Below, piece after piece: positions 61,316 to 64,000 of a stretch of DNA of 64,000 nt. The notes under the pieces were generated by a model. It ran no database searches, was not told the origin of the DNA, and was given only the letters and a program-made list of their open reading frames with translations. The stretch is from the IMG/VR virus record IMGVR_UViG_3300010885_059224, positions 1-64,000 of that record. One strand, 5' to 3'. Position 1 is the stretch's first letter. Each line of letters opens with the position of its first letter. This stretch comes from a virus. Made by a program: the position numbers and the translations under genes.

Positions 61316-64000
61316 ATGAGCGACACAAAAGTAGAAGTAAAACCCAGAGGAGGACCCGGGGCGAAATATATGATTGTATTCTCCCATCCCACCAAGGACG
61401 ACCTTCAGGTTGCTCATTTTGGTAGGTCTGGGGGATCAGCCAATGAAGTATTAGATGCCCTGGAAGAGGCAGAGATACCAGTAGAAGAATGCTACTTCAC
61501 TGCTATGGTAAGAAATGGCATAGGTAGCAAGCCAAAGCCACCAGCAGAAGATATAGAATTCTGGAGTGAAAAGCTGGATAAGGAGATAGAAGAAATCAAA
61601 CCACAGCTAATCATTAGTCTAGGCGCTGAAGTATTCAAGAGAATCATGAAAACCAATATGAAGGTAGGAGACTACCTCGGTGAAATCATAGATTCCCCAT
61701 ACGGTAAGCTACTAGCTAATTATTCACCAGGAATGGTCACGGTTCAGGATCCTACAAAACGTCCTGAGTTTAGAGATATATTCATGCTAGCCAAAAAAGC
61801 AGTGGATAATAATCTCCAGTACCAAGAGTATACATACAAGATAGTGGATAGTCCTGAAGAGAATATAGCCATACTAAAAGACTATATATCCAGGGAAATG
61901 TTCTCTATTGGTTATGATGCTGAGTGGTATGGGAGTAAATTCACTGATGATGAGGTGATGTATGAGTTTCAATACTCTTGCGAAAAGCATGTGGCCGTGG
62001 TTCTTAACATATCCAAGGATGGTGTGACAGAGAACCGTGAGCTACTAGATACCATGAAGCTTATTCTAGAGCATCCTAAAGCAGATAGGCTAGGCTGGAA
62101 TATACGCGCTGACGATATCAGGTTGACCTATAGAGGGTTTAAACTAGCGGATGAGACTCTAGGGTTTGATGGTATGAAGGCAGTGGCTTTCTTTGACTCT
62201 AGAATGGCCAAGGGCCTAGAAACAGGCATTAAGAAGTTTACTAACTATGAGCCATACTATGTTCCTTTCTATCGTAAGATGAAAGAGCATAAGTTGCCAA
62301 AGGCAGCATTAGCAAAGATGAAGTTCTTTGAACCTGACACATATTATCATTATTGTGCTGGTGATGCTGTGGCTCATCGTGAAGCGTGTTTAAGAATGCG
62401 TGAGGGTTTCCCAAAAGAGCTAAAGGGTTATTATGACGGTGTTTATCTACCTCTCACAAATTACTTCCTGGATATGGAGCTTACCGGCATACCCATAGAC
62501 CTTGATGTATTAAATGAGATCACTGATAAATATTTGAATAAATATAACAGCTTGAGAGAGGAGATGGATACCTTTATGGATAACCACTTTGGTATCAAGG
62601 GGTTCAATCCTAACTCTTCACTGCAAAAGAAAGAATTCTTATTCAGTACTTTGGCGTTACCTCCTGCATACTATACAAAAGCAGGAAAGTCACCAAAGCC
62701 TAGAGTATGGTACGAGAAGCAGAGCCCCCAAACACAAAGGCTATTCTCACCTAGCACAAATGGTAAATCCCTATCCACCATCAAGTTCGAACTAGAGGAG
62801 GATATGGAGGAGAACGACTCTGAAGATCTAAAAGTCAAGCACAAGGCGGTAGAACTATTGTTGAATATTTCCAGAATAGGAGTATTCGCTACTAAGTTCT
62901 TATCCAAGAAAGGTGTGGTCATGGATGAATCAGAGTTAGAGGATGGCGATGATGATGAACCACTAAAGCAGAGTTATTGGGCGGCGATTGCTAATGACGG
63001 AAGAGTACATGCAAGCTTCTTTGAGCTTCTTAAAAACTTCCGAGCATCTAGCTCTCCAAACGTCCAAAATCCTGCATCAAAGGTGTTGGCTCACATCCCT
63101 AATATCTTCGTGCCTGGTTATTCATTAATGACCAAGGACGAACAAGCTAATCACAACAGTAAGCTACCAGACAACATCAGGAATATATTCTACTCCGGTA
63201 GTCAGGATTATCATTGGGTAGAGCTAGACATTGCAGGTGCAGACCTTGCAATTATGGCATTCCTTAGCAGGGATGAAGCGTTTATCAAGGATATCAGAGC
63301 AGGAAATTTCCATCAAACCAAGATGCGAGAATACTTCCAAGACCCTGGGTTATCCAAGAAAGATGTTTCTAAATATGTTATCGCAAAGAGTATCACATTT
63401 CGTGTTTCTTATACTGCAGGACTGGACTATGCCGCAATTCCTATTCAGGCTGAGATTTACGCTGAAAACGGACTACATGTTCCGCTAGAGCTGATTCAAT
63501 ATGCTTTGGAAACCTGGAAGAGATATAGTACATACATGGGGTATAGAGAAGAATGTAATGCTGAGGTTAACGCTTACGAAAGAATATCTAATGCCAGAGG
63601 TATGCAGTTATCATATGAAAAAACAGACAATTTCGGAATCAAGGCAGGTTGGCTGAATGAGAGTTTAGCTTTTCCTGTGGCTTCTGAATTGGCGTTGTTC
63701 ATGTGGCATGCTTCTGTGAACATCAGAAAATTCCTAAAGAGTGAGGGCCTCTGGATGAAATATATTTATCCTGTTAATGTGGTACATGATGCTAACTACT
63801 GGATTGCTCACAAAGATCTTATGAAAGATAACTATCTTCCTGAGATACTAAGACATGTCTTCTGTGATTACACAAGAATCGCCACAGGAGATAAACTAGG
63901 TTGTGAGTTAGTTGTTAGTGACAGATGGAAAGGTAAGAAGAAATTCTTCGAGAAAGAAACAGTTTGGAACAATCAGACCCAATCATGGGACTGGAGCCAT
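61316..64000 (+). CDS. polA-like: Family A DNA polymerase with UDG-like N-terminus (3' end beyond window)
   Basis: At least 895 residues, running off the window. Residues 1-150 look like a family-4 uracil-DNA glycosylase fold (FGRSGGSANEVLDALEEA, IEEIKPQLIISLGAEVF), but its catalytic motifs are degenerate (FSHPTKDD where GE-x-PG is usual; YSPGM where HPS is usual). Residues ~190-370 carry a DEDDy 3'-5' exonuclease: GYDAEW, NIRADD and YCAGD. The polymerase domain has motif A DIAGADLAIMAFLS (~637), motif B AKSITFRVSYTAG (~690) and motif C VVHDANYW (~821, the usual HDE replaced by HDA). Main replicative polymerase. Confidence 0.9.
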   Translation, partial: MSDTKVEVKPRGGPGAKYMIVFSHPTKDDLQVAHFGRSGGSANEVLDALEEAEIPVEECYFTAMVRNGIGSKPKPPAEDIEFWSEKLDKEIEEIKPQLIISLGAEVFKRIMKTNMKVGDYLGEIIDSPYGKLLANYSPGMVTVQDPTKRPEFRDIFMLAKKAVDNNLQYQEYTYKIVDSPEENIAILKDYISREMFSIGYDAEWYGSKFTDDEVMYEFQYSCEKHVAVVLNISKDGVTENRELLDTMKLILEHPKADRLGWNIRADDIRLTYRGFKLADETLGFDGMKAVAFFDSRMAKGLETGIKKFTNYEPYYVPFYRKMKEHKLPKAALAKMKFFEPDTYYHYCAGDAVAHREACLRMREGFPKELKGYYDGVYLPLTNYFLDMELTGIPIDLDVLNEITDKYLNKYNSLREEMDTFMDNHFGIKGFNPNSSLQKKEFLFSTLALPPAYYTKAGKSPKPRVWYEKQSPQTQRLFSPSTNGKSLSTIKFELEEDMEENDSEDLKVKHKAVELLLNISRIGVFATKFLSKKGVVMDESELEDGDDDEPLKQSYWAAIANDGRVHASFFELLKNFRASSSPNVQNPASKVLAHIPNIFVPGYSLMTKDEQANHNSKLPDNIRNIFYSGSQDYHWVELDIAGADLAIMAFLSRDEAFIKDIRAGNFHQTKMREYFQDPGLSKKDVSKYVIAKSITFRVSYTAGLDYAAIPIQAEIYAENGLHVPLELIQYALETWKRYSTYMGYREECNAEVNAYERISNARGMQLSYEKTDNFGIKAGWLNESLAFPVASELALFMWHASVNIRKFLKSEGLWMKYIYPVNVVHDANYWIAHKDLMKDNYLPEILRHVFCDYTRIATGDKLGCELVVSDRWKGKKKFFEKETVWNNQTQSWDWSH

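Noticed and set aside
61052-61417. Minus-strand frame of 121 codons
   Set aside because: Overlaps three plus-strand genes including the polymerase start.

Overview
The window is the interior of a large, contractile-tailed (myovirus-like) bacteriophage genome. Left to right it holds sheath, tube, spike, frameshifted tail chaperone, tape-measure, hub, gp25-, gpJ- and gpI-like genes, then a large adhesin/fibre block, an RNA-rich accessory segment (tmRNA, six clustered tRNAs and several unrecognised structured RNAs), and finally DNA packaging, repair and replication genes. The host cannot be fixed from the sequence. A cyanobacterium is the best guess, for two reasons: the phage carries relatives of the plastid/cyanobacterial Ycf46, Ycf35 (DUF1257) and DUF2997 families, and the tmRNA tag ends in a pattern like cyanobacterial tags. 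Shine-Dalgarno sequences are almost absent; most starts sit in A/U-rich contexts such as TAATATG or CATATG.

Layout. 1-32.8 kb, plus strand, tightly packed virion genes: tail sheath (5' end outside the window), two small genes, tube-like protein and terminator, spike, a -1 frameshift chaperone pair, tape measure, two unknown tail genes, hub-like protein, a sigma-factor-like gene, gp25-like, gpJ-like and gpI-like proteins (the last with a LamG-type lectin domain), a tail collar/fibre protein, then five neighbouring genes that share an N-terminal 'YP' module. One of the five encodes a 1912-residue Ig-repeat adhesin with a TPEP-repeat tail.

32.8-39.8 kb: small genes and long gene-free stretches. 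These contain a one-piece tmRNA (34970-35403), tRNAs Asn, Gln, Asp, Val, Ala and Tyr, and at least five further regions with strong inverted repeats that fold into hairpins, junctions and one apparent pseudoknot. 39.8-46.5 kb: mixed small genes, a minus-strand protein of unknown function, an isolated CAT-anticodon tRNA, an AAA ATPase and, on the minus strand, the large terminase.

46.5-64 kb, plus strand: AT-hook protein, Ycf46-like AAA ATPase, DUF3150-like protein, Ycf35-like and DUF2997-like proteins, an SbcD/SbcC (gp47/gp46) pair, UvsW-like helicase, terminator, CHC2/Toprim primase, DnaB-like helicase, and a family-A DNA polymerase with an N-terminal uracil-DNA-glycosylase-like domain that runs off the right edge.

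How it fits together: the left half builds the tail and host-adhesion apparatus; the middle supplies translation aids and RNAs of unknown role; the right half packages, repairs and replicates DNA. Portal, major capsid, small terminase and lysis genes are not recognised here. Promoter-like TATAAT/TATACT boxes 6-8 nt before several ATGs suggest leaderless transcripts, and the phage's sigma-like protein could be involved in promoter choice (inference).
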